This document shows, piece by piece, positions 43,133 to 52,463 of a stretch of DNA of 64,000 nucleotides. Both the position numbers and the translations under genes were made by a program. Where the stretch lies: positions 310,001 to 374,000 of the forward strand of contig NZ_CP021111.1 of NCBI RefSeq assembly GCF_002119665.1. Reading direction: 5' to 3'. The first letter of the stretch is position 1; every line of letters begins with the position of its first letter. Below the pieces are notes generated by a model. That model made no database searches. It saw nothing but the letters and a program-made list of their open reading frames with translations, and was not told the origin of the DNA. The DNA comes from Bordetella genomosp. 13 (GTDB lineage Bacteria > Pseudomonadota > Gammaproteobacteria > Burkholderiales > Burkholderiaceae_B).

Positions 43133-44602
43133 TCATCGATCTGGCGCCTGCAGCGTGATGGGCCCGCCGCCCATCGCATGGAACAGTGCCGCCGTGTCGT
43201 TCATGCGATCGGTGGCATGGCGGATCTCGCGCAGCCGCGCATCCAGGAAGTGCTGTTCGCTGGCGCGGCCCTGGTAGCCGGGCAAGGCGCCCAGATCGAC
43301 TCGCCGCGCGGTGTTGGCGTACGAGGTCTCGGCGGCCTGGCGCGAGCGTTCCGCGGCGGCCAGCGCCTCGTTGTCGGCCTCCAGCGCGGCCAGCGTGTCG
43401 GCCACATTGCGGAAGGCGGCCAGCACCGTCTGCCTGTACTGGTCGCCGGCCGCCTCGTACGAGCGCAGCGCGGCCCGGCGCTGCGCCAGCAGCGCGCCGC
43501 CATGGAAGATGGGCTGGGTCAGCCCGGCGCCGATGCTCCAGATCGATCCCGTGCCCGCCGCGAGCGCATCCGACCAGTTGAATCCGCCCCTGCCCAGCGA
43601 TGCCGACAGCGACAGCTGCGGCAGCAGCTGGGCCGTGGCCGCGCCGATGTCGGCCGCGGCCGCGCGGAAGGTGGCTTCGGCGGCGAGGATGTCGGGGCGG
43701 TTGGCCAGCAGCGTCGACGGTACGCTGACCGGGATGCGGTCGGGCACCTTGAAGCTGTCGTAGTCCAGATCGGGCGGCGCCTGGTCGGGGGTGCGGCCCA
43801 GCAGCACGGCCAGCGCATGCCGCATCGCACGCCATTGGCTGCGCAGGCCGGGCAGCCCGGCTTCGAGATTGGCAGCGGTCTGGTCGGCGTCCAGCGCCTC
43901 TTGCTGCGAGGCCGATCCCAGTTCGAACCGGCGCTGCGCGTCGCGCGCCACCAGTCGCGCCAGCTCGGCCTGCCGCTGCGTCAGCTCGACCTGCAGCTTC
44001 AGCGCCGCCGAGTTGACGGCGCCGGTGACGATGTTGGCGGCCAGCGCGCGACGCGCGGCCTCGAGCTCATAGGCCTGCTGGTTCACGCGCTCGGCCAGCG
44101 ACGCATTGGCGTAGCGCGCCGCGCCGAACAGGTCGAAGGTGTACTGCGCGCGCAGTTGCCCGACGAAGGTGTTGTACAGGGCGGTGGGCGGCGACATGTT
44201 GGGCATGCCCAGCGCGCGCTGGCGGTCGGCCTGCACGCCGGCGTCCACCGAGGGCAGCATGGATTCGCCTACCTGCGCGCGCAGCTGCTCGCGCGCGGCC
44301 TCGAGCCGCTTGCCGGCCGCAGCCAGGTCAGGGCTGTTCGCCAGGCCCTCGGCCACCAGCCCATCGAGCTGCGGCGACCCATAGCGCGTCCACCAGTCCG
44401 CAAGCGGCGTGCCGCCGGCCTCGAGGTACTGCGCCACGCCCTGCGCGGCGGCCAGGCGGTCGGGCGTAGCGGCCGTGCCGTACTGAATGGGTTCGGGCGT
44501 GGCGGGCGGCGTGCCGTCCGGCCCCAGCGCGCAGGCGGCCAGCATGAGGGCCAGCGCGGCGGCGATGGACAAGCGTGTCGGTCGGTTCAACGGGGCACGC
44601 AT
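43133..44602 (-). CDS. Outer-membrane efflux lipoprotein (NodT/OprM-like)
   Basis: A 489-residue TolC-like outer membrane factor. The start at 44602 has AGGAG 8 bases upstream. A lipoprotein signal ends in LAAC with C24. Two repeats of the coiled-coil efflux domain (PF02321) follow, with the NodT-like YTFDLFGAARYANASL region. It is 2 bp after the pump gene and forms the exit duct of the RND complex. Confidence 0.92.
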   Translation of the reverse strand: MRAPLNRPTRLSIAAALALMLAACALGPDGTPPATPEPIQYGTAATPDRLAAAQGVAQYLEAGGTPLADWWTRYGSPQLDGLVAEGLANSPDLAAAGKRLEAAREQLRAQVGESMLPSVDAGVQADRQRALGMPNMSPPTALYNTFVGQLRAQYTFDLFGAARYANASLAERVNQQAYELEAARRALAANIVTGAVNSAALKLQVELTQRQAELARLVARDAQRRFELGSASQQEALDADQTAANLEAGLPGLRSQWRAMRHALAVLLGRTPDQAPPDLDYDSFKVPDRIPVSVPSTLLANRPDILAAEATFRAAAADIGAATAQLLPQLSLSASLGRGGFNWSDALAAGTGSIWSIGAGLTQPIFHGGALLAQRRAALRSYEAAGDQYRQTVLAAFRNVADTLAALEADNEALAAAERSRQAAETSYANTARRVDLGALPGYQGRASEQHFLDARLREIRHATDRMNDTAALFHAMGGGPITLQAPDR

Positions 44603-44604
44603 GA

Positions 44605-47600
44605 TCAGGCTCCTTCCCTCAGATGGCCGGCATCCGCGCCGGGCGGCACGCCAGGCGGCTCGGCGCGCTCGTCGTTGCGCACGCGGAACCATGCGGCGTA
44701 CAGCGCGGGCAGGAAGAACAGCGTCAGCACGGTGGCGCTGGTGATCCCGCCCATCAGGGCCGTGGCCATCGGGCCGAAGAAGTTGCTGCGCAACAGCGGT
44801 ATCAGCGCCAGCACGGCCGCGGCGGCCGTCAGCGTGATGGGCCGGAAGCGCCGCGCGGTGGCGCCCACGATGGCGTCCACGCGCGGCGCGCCGCCCGCGA
44901 TGTCCTGCTCGATCTGGTCCACGAGGATGACCGAGTTGCGCATGATGATGCCGAACATGGCGATGACGCCCAGCATGGCGACGAAGCCGAACGGCTTGCC
45001 GAACAGCAGCAGCGCGATCACCACCCCGATCAGGCCCAGCGGAGCGGTCAGCACCACCATCATCACGCGCGAGAAGCTCTGCAGCTGGATCATCAGCAGC
45101 GTCAGCACCACGATGATCATCAGCGGCATCTGGGCGTTGATGGATGATTGGCCCTTCTGGCTTTCCTCGACCGAGCCGCCGATCTGGATGCGATAGCCGA
45201 CCGGCAGCTCGCTGCGCAGCCCGGAGAGCTTCTCATCGACGTCACGGGTCACGTCGATGCCCTGCGCGCCGGGCAGCACGTCGGCCTGCACGGTGATGGT
45301 GGGCTGGCGGTCGCGCGCCCAGATCACCGCATACTCGAGCTCGGGCCGCACGCTGCCCAGGCTGCCCAGCGGCACGGGGCCGTTGGGCGTGGGCATGGAC
45401 AGCATGGCCACGCGCGCGGGGTCGACGCGTTCGTCGGCCGGTGCGCGCAGCGCCACGTTGATCAGCTTGTCGCGCTCGCGATACTGCGTGACCGTGGTGC
45501 CCGACAGGGTCATGGAGAGGAAGTTGGCGATGTCCGACGACGTGACGCCGACGGCGCGCGCCTTGTTCTGGTCGATCTCGAAGCGCAGCGAGCGTTCCGA
45601 AGGCTCGTCCCAGTCGAACTGCACGTTGGTCGTGCGGCCATCGGCGCGCACCTCGGCCGCGAGCTTCTCGGCGATGCCGCGCACGGTGCCGATGTGGTCG
45701 CCGCTGACGCGGAACTGCACCGGAAAGCCCACCGGCGGCCCGTTCTCCAGGCGCGACAGGCGGGTGCGCACGGCGGGGAACTGCTCGCGCAGCAGCGGTC
45801 CCAGCCAGCCGGCAAGCCGGTCGCGGTCTTCGAGCGATTTGGCGGTAAGGATGAACTGCGCGAAGTTGGGCTGCGGCAGCTTCTGGTCCAGCGGCAGGTA
45901 GAAGCGCGGCGCGCCCGTGCCCACGAAGCTGACCATGTGCTCGATCTCGGGCCGGTCTTGCAGCGTCTGCTCCAGTCGCAGCACCTGGCGCTTGGTGGCG
46001 TCGAACGAGGCGCCTTCCTGCAGGCTCAGGTCGACCAGCAGCTCGGGACGATCGGAGTTCGGGAAGAACTGCTGCGGCACCAGGCCGAACGCGGCCATGG
46101 CCGCGGCGAACAGCGCGATCGTCAGGCCCAGCACCACATAGCGGCGCCGGATGCAGGCCGCCACCCAGGTGCGCAGGCGGCGATAGAAGCGCGTGTCGTA
46201 GATGTCGTGCTCGTGGTCATCGGGCAGGTGCGCCTCGCGCTTGCGCTCGGGCAGCAGGCGATAGCCCAGCAGCGGGATGAGCACCACCGCCGCGAACCAC
46301 GAGGCGATCAGCGCGATGGCCGATACCTGGAAGATGGACCGCGTGTATTCGCCGGTGCCCGACTTCGCCAGCGCGATGGGAAGAAAGCCCGCCACCGTGA
46401 CCAGCGTGCCGGTCAGCATGGGAAAGGCCGTGCTGGTGTAGGCGTACGCCGCGGCGCGCGCGCGGTTCCAGCCCTGTTCCAGCTTCACCGCCATCATCTC
46501 CACCGCGATGATGGCGTCGTCCACCAGCAGCCCTAATGCCAGTACCAGCGTGCCCAGCGACACCTTGTGCAGGCCGATGTCGAACATCGACATGAAGAGC
46601 GCGGTGACCGCCAGCACGACTGGTATGGAAATGACTACTACGACGCCTGTGCGCAGGCCCAGCGACACCAGGCTGACCAGCAGCACGATGGCGACGGCTT
46701 CGGCCACCGAACGCAGGAATTCGTCGACCGAATGCGACACGGCCTCGGGCATGTCCGACACCTGAGTCAGCACGAGGCCCGCGGGCAGGCTGCCGCGCAG
46801 CCGCGCCGTGGTCTCGTCCAGCGACTTGCCCAGCTTGACCACGTCCTGGCCCGGCTGCATGGTGATGCCGATGCCCAGCACCTGGCGCCCGCCGGCCCGC
46901 ATTTCGGACGTAGGCGGATCGATGTAGCCGCGCCGTATAGCAGCGATGTCGCCCAGCCGCACCGAACGCCCGTTGACCGAGATGAGGGTTTCCGCCAGCG
47001 CCTGCGCATCGCCCAGCTGGCCGCTGGGCCGCACGAACACGCGATCGTCCGCGGTGGTCAGCGTGCCCGCCGACAGTACGCCGTTCTGCGCATCGATGGC
47101 CCGGCCGATCTGCTCGGGCGACGCGCCAAGGCGGGCCAGCTGCGCGTTGGGAATCTCGATGTAGATGCGCTCTTCCTGCTCGCCGAAGTAATCGACCTTG
47201 GCCACGCCGGGCACGCGCAGCAGCACCACGCGCAGCGCATCCGCATAGTCGCGCAGCTGGGCCGGCGTGAAGCCGTCGCCCTCGAGCGTATAGATGTTGG
47301 TGTAGACGTCGCCGAACTCGTCGTTGAAGAAGGGCCCCTGCACGCCGCGCGGCAGCGTGCCCTGGATGTCGCCGACTTTCTTGCGGATCTGATACCACTC
47401 TTCGGCGACCTCGGAGGCGGGCGCCGAATCTTTCATGGTGAAGAAGATCATCGACTCGCCGGGACGCGAGTAGCTGCGCATGAAGTCGGTGTGCGGCGTT
47501 TCCTGCAGCTTGCGTGCGATCCGGTCGGTGACCTGCAGCTGCACCTGCTGCGCCGTGGCGCCCGGCCAGAGGGTGCTGATGACCATGACGCGGAATGTGA

Positions 47601-47781
47601 ACGGCGGGTCCTCGGACTGCGCCAGCCGCGAATACGACAGCACGCCGAACAGCGTGGCCAGCACGATGAGAAAGACCACCAGCGCCTGGTGGCGCAGCGC
47701 CCAGGCCGAGAGGTTGAAGCGGCCTTCCTCGGCATGCCCGTGCGCCACGGCGGCGGCGCGCGCCTGCGGGGGCTGGCTCAC
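44605..47781 (-). CDS. RND multidrug efflux pump, inner-membrane subunit
   Basis: A 1058-residue HAE1/AcrB-type transporter with 12 helices and two large periplasmic loops. The proton-relay aspartates are seen in LGLLVDDAIIAVEMM. The start is GTG at 47781, overlapping the stop of the adaptor gene (GTGA). Proton flow drives export of lipophilic compounds through the adaptor and outer-membrane factor. The N-terminus is preceded by a 25-residue Ala/His stretch, slightly longer than normal. The substrate is unknown. Confidence 0.95.
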   Translation of the reverse strand: MSQPPQARAAAVAHGHAEEGRFNLSAWALRHQALVVFLIVLATLFGVLSYSRLAQSEDPPFTFRVMVISTLWPGATAQQVQLQVTDRIARKLQETPHTDFMRSYSRPGESMIFFTMKDSAPASEVAEEWYQIRKKVGDIQGTLPRGVQGPFFNDEFGDVYTNIYTLEGDGFTPAQLRDYADALRVVLLRVPGVAKVDYFGEQEERIYIEIPNAQLARLGASPEQIGRAIDAQNGVLSAGTLTTADDRVFVRPSGQLGDAQALAETLISVNGRSVRLGDIAAIRRGYIDPPTSEMRAGGRQVLGIGITMQPGQDVVKLGKSLDETTARLRGSLPAGLVLTQVSDMPEAVSHSVDEFLRSVAEAVAIVLLVSLVSLGLRTGVVVVISIPVVLAVTALFMSMFDIGLHKVSLGTLVLALGLLVDDAIIAVEMMAVKLEQGWNRARAAAYAYTSTAFPMLTGTLVTVAGFLPIALAKSGTGEYTRSIFQVSAIALIASWFAAVVLIPLLGYRLLPERKREAHLPDDHEHDIYDTRFYRRLRTWVAACIRRRYVVLGLTIALFAAAMAAFGLVPQQFFPNSDRPELLVDLSLQEGASFDATKRQVLRLEQTLQDRPEIEHMVSFVGTGAPRFYLPLDQKLPQPNFAQFILTAKSLEDRDRLAGWLGPLLREQFPAVRTRLSRLENGPPVGFPVQFRVSGDHIGTVRGIAEKLAAEVRADGRTTNVQFDWDEPSERSLRFEIDQNKARAVGVTSSDIANFLSMTLSGTTVTQYRERDKLINVALRAPADERVDPARVAMLSMPTPNGPVPLGSLGSVRPELEYAVIWARDRQPTITVQADVLPGAQGIDVTRDVDEKLSGLRSELPVGYRIQIGGSVEESQKGQSSINAQMPLMIIVVLTLLMIQLQSFSRVMMVVLTAPLGLIGVVIALLLFGKPFGFVAMLGVIAMFGIIMRNSVILVDQIEQDIAGGAPRVDAIVGATARRFRPITLTAAAAVLALIPLLRSNFFGPMATALMGGITSATVLTLFFLPALYAAWFRVRNDERAEPPGVPPGADAGHLREGA

Positions 47782-48920
47782 GATGCGAAATCCTCGGGAT
47801 GCAGGGGAGGAACGGGCCGGACCTTCTCGCCCGCCGACACCGCGTGCACGCCTTGCCAGACGATGCGCTCGCCGTCGCGTATGCCTTCGGACAGCGTGAC
47901 CGTGCGCTCGCCGTAGCGCTGGACGGTGACGCGGCGCAGTTCGAGCACGTCTTCTTTCGCCTTGACCACCCAGACCGCGGGCGCGGGCCCGTCATGGAAC
48001 AGGGCCGTGGCCGGCACCGTGTAGGTGGAGCCGGCCGCCTTGGCGTCGTCCAGCGCGATCGTCGCCGTCATGCCCAGCCGCGCGCGGGCCTCGGGGTCCT
48101 GCAGCGTGAAGCGTGCGCGGAACGTGCGCGTCTGCGGGTCGGCGGCGGGCGCCAGCTCGCGCAGCGTGGCGGGCATGACGTGTCCCGGCGCGGCGGGCAG
48201 GGTGACGCTGGCGCGCTGGCCTACGCGCAGGCCGCCCAGCACGTTCTCGGGGATATCGACGGTGGCATCGACGTCGCCGGCCCAGGCCAGGCTGTAGACG
48301 GGATCGCCCGCCGAGACGTTCTGCCCGGTGTCCGCCTGTTCGGCCGTGATGACGCCCGCATGGTCGGCGGTAAGCGCGGTGTAGGCCAGTTGGTCTTTGG
48401 CCAGTGCGGCCTGCTGCGCGGCGCTGTCGCGCTGCGCCAGCGCGGCCGCGTAGGAATTCTGGGTCTGCTCGAGCTGGCTGGCGGCAATGAGTTGCTCGCG
48501 CGCCTGCGCGCGGTCGCGAGCCAGCTGCTGGCGGGCGTAATCGAACTGGTGCTGCGCGGCCGCGAGCTGCGCCTGCGCCGCGGCGGCGTTCTTCGAGGCG
48601 TCGGCGGGGTCCAATCGCGCCACCACCTGGCCCGCCTTCACGGTGTCGCCCAGGCGCACCTTGCGTTCGATGATCTTGCCGCCGACCCGGAACGACAGGG
48701 GCGTGTTGTAGCGGGCCTCGATCTGGCCGGGCAGCGCCAGGCCCGGCGCTTGCTGGTCCGGCTGCGCCGGCATGGCCACGACCGGGCGAGGCGCGGGATG
48801 GGGTGTCTCGCCACTGCCGCAGCCCGCCAGCATGGCAAGGCACACCAGGGACGCGAGCGCGAGAGCGCGCGCGCAGGACACGAGCGGACGCGCGGCGGCG
48901 CGTGGACCAGCAGATGACAT
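47778..48920 (-). CDS. RND efflux periplasmic adaptor (membrane fusion protein)
   Basis: A 380-residue adaptor lipoprotein. The ATG at 48920 has GAGG 6 bases upstream; the lipobox LAGC gives C34. The barrel and lipoyl parts show PGQIEARYNTPLSFRVGGKI and DTVKAGQVVARLDPADA, with a helical hairpin between about 105 and 185. It is first in the operon of adaptor, pump and outer-membrane factor, is divergent from tetR, and bridges pump and duct in the periplasm. Confidence 0.93.
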   Translation of the reverse strand: MSSAGPRAAARPLVSCARALALASLVCLAMLAGCGSGETPHPAPRPVVAMPAQPDQQAPGLALPGQIEARYNTPLSFRVGGKIIERKVRLGDTVKAGQVVARLDPADASKNAAAAQAQLAAAQHQFDYARQQLARDRAQAREQLIAASQLEQTQNSYAAALAQRDSAAQQAALAKDQLAYTALTADHAGVITAEQADTGQNVSAGDPVYSLAWAGDVDATVDIPENVLGGLRVGQRASVTLPAAPGHVMPATLRELAPAADPQTRTFRARFTLQDPEARARLGMTATIALDDAKAAGSTYTVPATALFHDGPAPAVWVVKAKEDVLELRRVTVQRYGERTVTLSEGIRDGERIVWQGVHAVSAGEKVRPVPPLHPEDFAS

Positions 48921-49016
48921 GGGGAACCTCGGGGCAGTGCTTCTGGATGATGCGGACGTAGACCTCTGCCGCAAAGAACCCGACGAAAGGCCGGGTGGGC
49001 GCAATGGCGAGATTCT

Positions 49017-49056
49017 AATTCAGCCATGTATTCGAATACAAGTATGAATCTGAATT
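49017..49056. promoter_or_regulatory. Nested palindromic operator of the efflux operon
   Basis: A perfect 14-bp palindrome TGTATTCGAATACA (49027-49040) lies inside an outer inverted repeat AATTCAG (49017-49023) and CTGAATT (49050-49056). The whole is AT-rich and ends 25 bp before tetR. It is the expected site of TetR binding and probably covers both promoters. Confidence 0.7.
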
Positions 49057-49080
49057 CACCGCCGGTGCTACACTGCCGCG

Positions 49081-49701
49081 ATGGAAAAAGTCCGACTGAC
49101 GCGCGAACAGAGCCGCCTACAGACGCGCCAGCGCTTGCTGGACGCGGGGCAGCGGCTGTTTTCCGGCAGGGGATACGCCTCGACCAGCGTCGAGGACATC
49201 GCAGAAGCCGCCGGCTACACGCGCGGCGCCTTCTATTCGAATTTTTCCGGCAAGCCGGACATGCTGCTGGAACTGCTGCGGCGCGATCACGCCGTAGTCA
49301 TCGACGAGATGCGAGTCCTGCTGGATGGCGAGCCGACGCGCGCCGAGCTGGAGGACCGCGTCATCACGTACTTCAGCCAGCTCTACCGCGACAACGACTG
49401 TTTCCTGCTGTGGATCGAGGCCAAGCTGCAGGCCGCCCGCGATCCGCGATTCCGCGCCGCGTTCGTGGCCTTCATGCGCGAGCAGCGCGCGGCCGTGGCC
49501 GAGTACGCGCGGCACTTCGCGCAACGCTCGGGATCCACGCTTTCCATGTCGCCCGAGGAGCTTGCGCTGGGCCTGAGCGCGCTGTGCGAGGGCATGCGGT
49601 TCTGCCATGCGTTCGATCCCGGCGCGGTCACCGAGGAACTGACCGAAGCGGTGCTGGCCGGTTTCTTCCGCCGCGTGGTGTTCGGGCGCTGCGCGGGATA
49701 G
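49081..49701 (+). CDS. TetR-family repressor
   Basis: A 206-residue protein with the TetR HTH at about 10-58 (TRQRLLDAGQRLFSGRGYAST, VEDIAEAAGYTRGAFYSNF). The C-terminal ligand domain is helical and resembles AcrR-type sensors. It is divergent from the RND operon and probably represses it, with an operator palindrome in the gap. The effector is unknown, most likely a pump substrate. Confidence 0.92.
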   Translation: MEKVRLTREQSRLQTRQRLLDAGQRLFSGRGYASTSVEDIAEAAGYTRGAFYSNFSGKPDMLLELLRRDHAVVIDEMRVLLDGEPTRAELEDRVITYFSQLYRDNDCFLLWIEAKLQAARDPRFRAAFVAFMREQRAAVAEYARHFAQRSGSTLSMSPEELALGLSALCEGMRFCHAFDPGAVTEELTEAVLAGFFRRVVFGRCAG

Positions 49702-49734
49702 GCAAGCCCGTCCCTTGTGAAGGCGATGCGTAAA

Positions 49735-50298
49735 ATGCCGCGCATGCACGCGCCTTCCTTTCCACGCCACGTTGGCCGCCGCCCAAGCCGCTTCCTGTTT
49801 GGCTGGCTGCTGTTCGCGCTGGCGCTGCGTGCGCTGGTGCCCGTGGGCTACATGCCGGACGCGGCGGCCCTGCGCGATGGCCGGTGGGCGCTGGAGTTCT
49901 GTGCCGCGGCGGGCGGGCTGCCGCTGTCGTGGCGCGGCCACGCCGCATCCGCGATGCCGCATGCGGACCCGCATCAGGCGGAGCGGAATTCGGATCATCA
50001 TCATGGGCACCACGGTCACGATGCCGCTCACGGCGATGATGGGGCCCACCACGATGATGGGGCTCACCATGATGATGGGGCCCACCACGATGATGGGGCC
50101 CACGGCGCCGCCGGACAGGAATGCCCGTTCGGCCTGACGGCGCACCAGGCGCTCGATCTGCCGCCGGTGGCGGCGCTCGTCGCCGAGCCGCCGCGCGCGC
50201 CGCGCGAACTGGCCTGGCGCCGGTTCGACGCCGGCCCGCCGCTGCCCGCGGCTGGTCCGCCATTGGGGCAACGCGCCCCGCCCCGACTGTACGGATGA
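49735..50298 (+). CDS. DUF2946-like membrane protein with His/Asp repeats
   Basis: A protein of about 187 residues with one N-terminal membrane helix (FLFGWLLFALALRALVPVGYMPD), as in DUF2946 proteins. A strongly His/Asp-rich section follows, with a 6-residue unit DDGAHH repeated about four times, then ECPFGLTAHQ. The start is uncertain: GTG 49717 and ATGs at 49726, 49735 and 49744 are all in frame, and 49735 is a compromise. The repeats suggest transition metal binding outside the cytoplasm. It precedes the PepSY gene by 74 bp; the two may form a metal-related pair. Confidence 0.65.
   Translation: MPRMHAPSFPRHVGRRPSRFLFGWLLFALALRALVPVGYMPDAAALRDGRWALEFCAAAGGLPLSWRGHAASAMPHADPHQAERNSDHHHGHHGHDAAHGDDGAHHDDGAHHDDGAHHDDGAHGAAGQECPFGLTAHQALDLPPVAALVAEPPRAPRELAWRRFDAGPPLPAAGPPLGQRAPPRLYG
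50035..50103 (+). repeat. 18-bp tandem repeat coding for DDGAHH
   Basis: Units of 18 bases (gatgatggggcccaccac and a close variant) repeat 3.8 times without a frame break. Loss or gain of a unit would change protein length by six residues and not disturb the frame. Confidence 0.9.
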
Positions 50299-50332
50299 CA
50301 CCGACGAGGGTGCGCGCGATGCGCGCATGAAG

Positions 50333-50351
50333 GCCGCCCGCGACGGGCGGC
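50333..50351. promoter_or_regulatory. GC-rich hairpin before the PepSY gene
   Basis: GCCGCCCG and CGGGCGGC form a perfect 8-bp stem with a three-base loop, 22 bp before the PepSY ATG and 35 bp after the preceding stop. It may tune translation of the second gene. Confidence 0.4.
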
Positions 50352-50372
50352 GTCCGTACTTCGGGAATTTCC

Positions 50373-51785
50373 ATGTCTACTCAAACCCTGGGCCCCGCCG
50401 CGCTGCCCGCGCGGGCGCGGACCACGGGCGGCAGCGCGTTGCTCGCGCTGGTCACCCGCCTGCATTTCTACATCGGGCTGTTCGTCGGCCCGTTCATCCT
50501 GGTGGCGTCCGTGACCGGCACGCTGTTCGTGCTGACGCCGCAGATCGAGGCATGGCTGTATGCCGACCAGCTGCGCGCCACGTCCACAGGCCAGGCCCAG
50601 CCGCTGGCGCGGCAGGTAGCGGCCGCGCAGGCCCACATGGGCGCGGGGCCGCGGCTGTTCGCGGTGCGGCCCGCGCCGGCGCCGGGCGACACCACGCGCG
50701 TGATGTTCTCCCAACCCGGCCTGGGCGATTCCGAAAGCCGCGCGCTGTTCGTCGACCCGGTCACCCTGGACATCAAGGGCGACCTGATCGTGTACGGCAC
50801 CAGCGGCACGCTGCCGTTTCGCACGACGCTGGACTATCTGCATCGCAACCTGATGCTGGGGGCGCTGGGGCGCAACTACAGCGAGCTGGCGGCGTCGTGG
50901 CTGTGGATCGGCACGCTGGGCGGCCTGGTGCTGTGGTTCGCTTCGCGCAAGCGCAGCGACGCCGCGCTGGCCGCCCGCAGCCCGCGCCTGCGCACTCGCC
51001 GTTGGCACAGCCTGCTGGGGCTGTGGCTGGCCATCGGACTGCTGTTTCTGTCGGCCACCGGCCTGACGTGGTCGAACTGGGCGGGGGCGCGCGTGGACCA
51101 GTTGCGCGCGCAATTGGGATGGATCACGCCTTCGGTGTCGCTGGCCCTGCCCGCGGCAGGCGTCGCGCCTGCCGTGCCCGCGCCCGCGCCCGCTGCGGCG
51201 GGCGAACACGCGCATCACCACGCGGGCATGCACGATCATGGCGCCACGCCAGCCGCGGCGCAGGCCGGCGACATCGACCGGGTGTTGCTGGCGGCCAGGC
51301 AGGGCGGCATCGACGCCAGCGAGCTCGAGGTGCGGCCTCCGCGCGCCCAGGGGCAGGCCTGGATGGTGCGGGAGGTCGACCGCGCATGGCCCACGCAGGT
51401 CGACACCATGGCCATCGATCCGGCCACGTACGCCATCACCAGCCGCGCGGACTTCGACACGTTTCCGTTGATCGCCAAGCTGATCCGCTGGGGCGTGGAC
51501 ATGCACATGGGCATTCTGTTCGGCTGGCCCAACCAGTTGCTGATGGCGGCCGTCGGCGCGGCATTGACGGTGATGATCGTGCTGGGATATCGCATGTGGT
51601 GGCTGCGCCGGCCTGCCGCGGCGACGGGCCAGACCTTGACCGAGGCATGGCGCGTACTGGGCTGGCCGCTGCGCGTGGCGGTGATCGCCGTGGGCGCCGT
51701 GCTGGCCTGGTGCATGCCCGTGATGGGCGCCAGCCTGCTGGCGTTCCTGGCGGTGGACGTGCTGCGCAGCCTGCGCCGCGCGTAG
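50373..51785 (+). CDS. PepSY-associated membrane protein
   Basis: A 470-residue inner-membrane protein of the PepSY_TM family (PF03929). It has four main helices: about 32-57, 178-195, 215-235 and 390-408, with a further C-terminal pair. The conserved first helix reads LHFYIGLFVGPFILVASVTGTLFVL. A large periplasmic loop contains a His-rich part, EHAHHHAGMHDHG. Members often accompany iron or copper uptake and act as reductases. The His-rich loop and the preceding His/Asp protein support a metal role. No TonB receptor is adjacent. Confidence 0.82.
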   Translation: MSTQTLGPAALPARARTTGGSALLALVTRLHFYIGLFVGPFILVASVTGTLFVLTPQIEAWLYADQLRATSTGQAQPLARQVAAAQAHMGAGPRLFAVRPAPAPGDTTRVMFSQPGLGDSESRALFVDPVTLDIKGDLIVYGTSGTLPFRTTLDYLHRNLMLGALGRNYSELAASWLWIGTLGGLVLWFASRKRSDAALAARSPRLRTRRWHSLLGLWLAIGLLFLSATGLTWSNWAGARVDQLRAQLGWITPSVSLALPAAGVAPAVPAPAPAAAGEHAHHHAGMHDHGATPAAAQAGDIDRVLLAARQGGIDASELEVRPPRAQGQAWMVREVDRAWPTQVDTMAIDPATYAITSRADFDTFPLIAKLIRWGVDMHMGILFGWPNQLLMAAVGAALTVMIVLGYRMWWLRRPAAATGQTLTEAWRVLGWPLRVAVIAVGAVLAWCMPVMGASLLAFLAVDVLRSLRRA

Positions 51786-51845
51786 CGGCGAAAGCGCGTC
51801 GCGTCGTGTCGGTCGCGGCCGCGTTGCGCGGCCGGCCGCCGCGAC

Positions 51846-52463
51846 TCACGCCGCCACGGGGGCGAAGTGGGCCGCGATCTCCGTGCGGGCATGCTCGCGG
51901 GCCCGCTGCAGGTCGCCGGACGCCGTGCCTTGCACCGAAAAGAACGTCAGGTCCGAGAGCCCCATCGTGCCCAGTGCCGCCCGCAGGTATGGCGTAAGAA
52001 AATCGGGCTGCCGAGCGTTCTCGCCGGAATAGAGGCCGCCGGACGACACCGCCACGTACACCGGCCGGTCGCGCAGCGTGCCGACCTTGCCTTGCGGCGT
52101 CGGCTGGAACGTGCGGCGCACGCGCAGCACGTGGTCGATCCAGGCCTTCAGCGCCGAGGGCACGGTGTAATTGTGCATCGGCGTGCCGATGACCACGGCA
52201 TCGGCCGCCTGCAGCTCGCGGATCAGTTCTTCGGACCTGCGCAGCGTGCCCGTCACGGCGGCAAGCCCCTCGGGCGGCAGCGGCGAGCCGAGTTCGACGG
52301 CATACACGCCGTCGACGTGCGGCAGTTCCGCCGCGCCGAATTCGCGGCCATGCACCGACGCGCCGGGGTGGCGGGCCAGCAGGTGCTCGACGACCAGGTT
52401 CGACAGGCGGCTGCTTTCCGAAGCCGCGCCGCGCGGGCTGAAGGTCATGTGCAGGATGTTCAT
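51846..52463 (-). CDS. azoR: FMN-dependent NADH-azoreductase
   Basis: A 205-residue flavodoxin-like quinone/azo reductase of the AzoR family. It begins MNILHMTFSPRGAASESSRL, the FMN phosphate loop, and has IGTPMHNYTVPSALKAWIDHVLRVRRTF, a family hallmark. It reduces quinones and azo compounds using NADH. The start overlaps the GNAT stop (ATGA), so both form a two-gene operon. Confidence 0.87.
   Translation of the reverse strand: MNILHMTFSPRGAASESSRLSNLVVEHLLARHPGASVHGREFGAAELPHVDGVYAVELGSPLPPEGLAAVTGTLRRSEELIRELQAADAVVIGTPMHNYTVPSALKAWIDHVLRVRRTFQPTPQGKVGTLRDRPVYVAVSSGGLYSGENARQPDFLTPYLRAALGTMGLSDLTFFSVQGTASGDLQRAREHARTEIAAHFAPVAA

Noticed and set aside
42749..45196. Plus-strand open frame of 815 codons
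   Set aside because: It spans three minus-strand genes and an intergenic gap and has no domain; it is an antisense artefact.
50035..50103. Possible CRISPR-like repeat
   Set aside because: The 18-bp units are contiguous without spacers and encode an in-frame peptide repeat.
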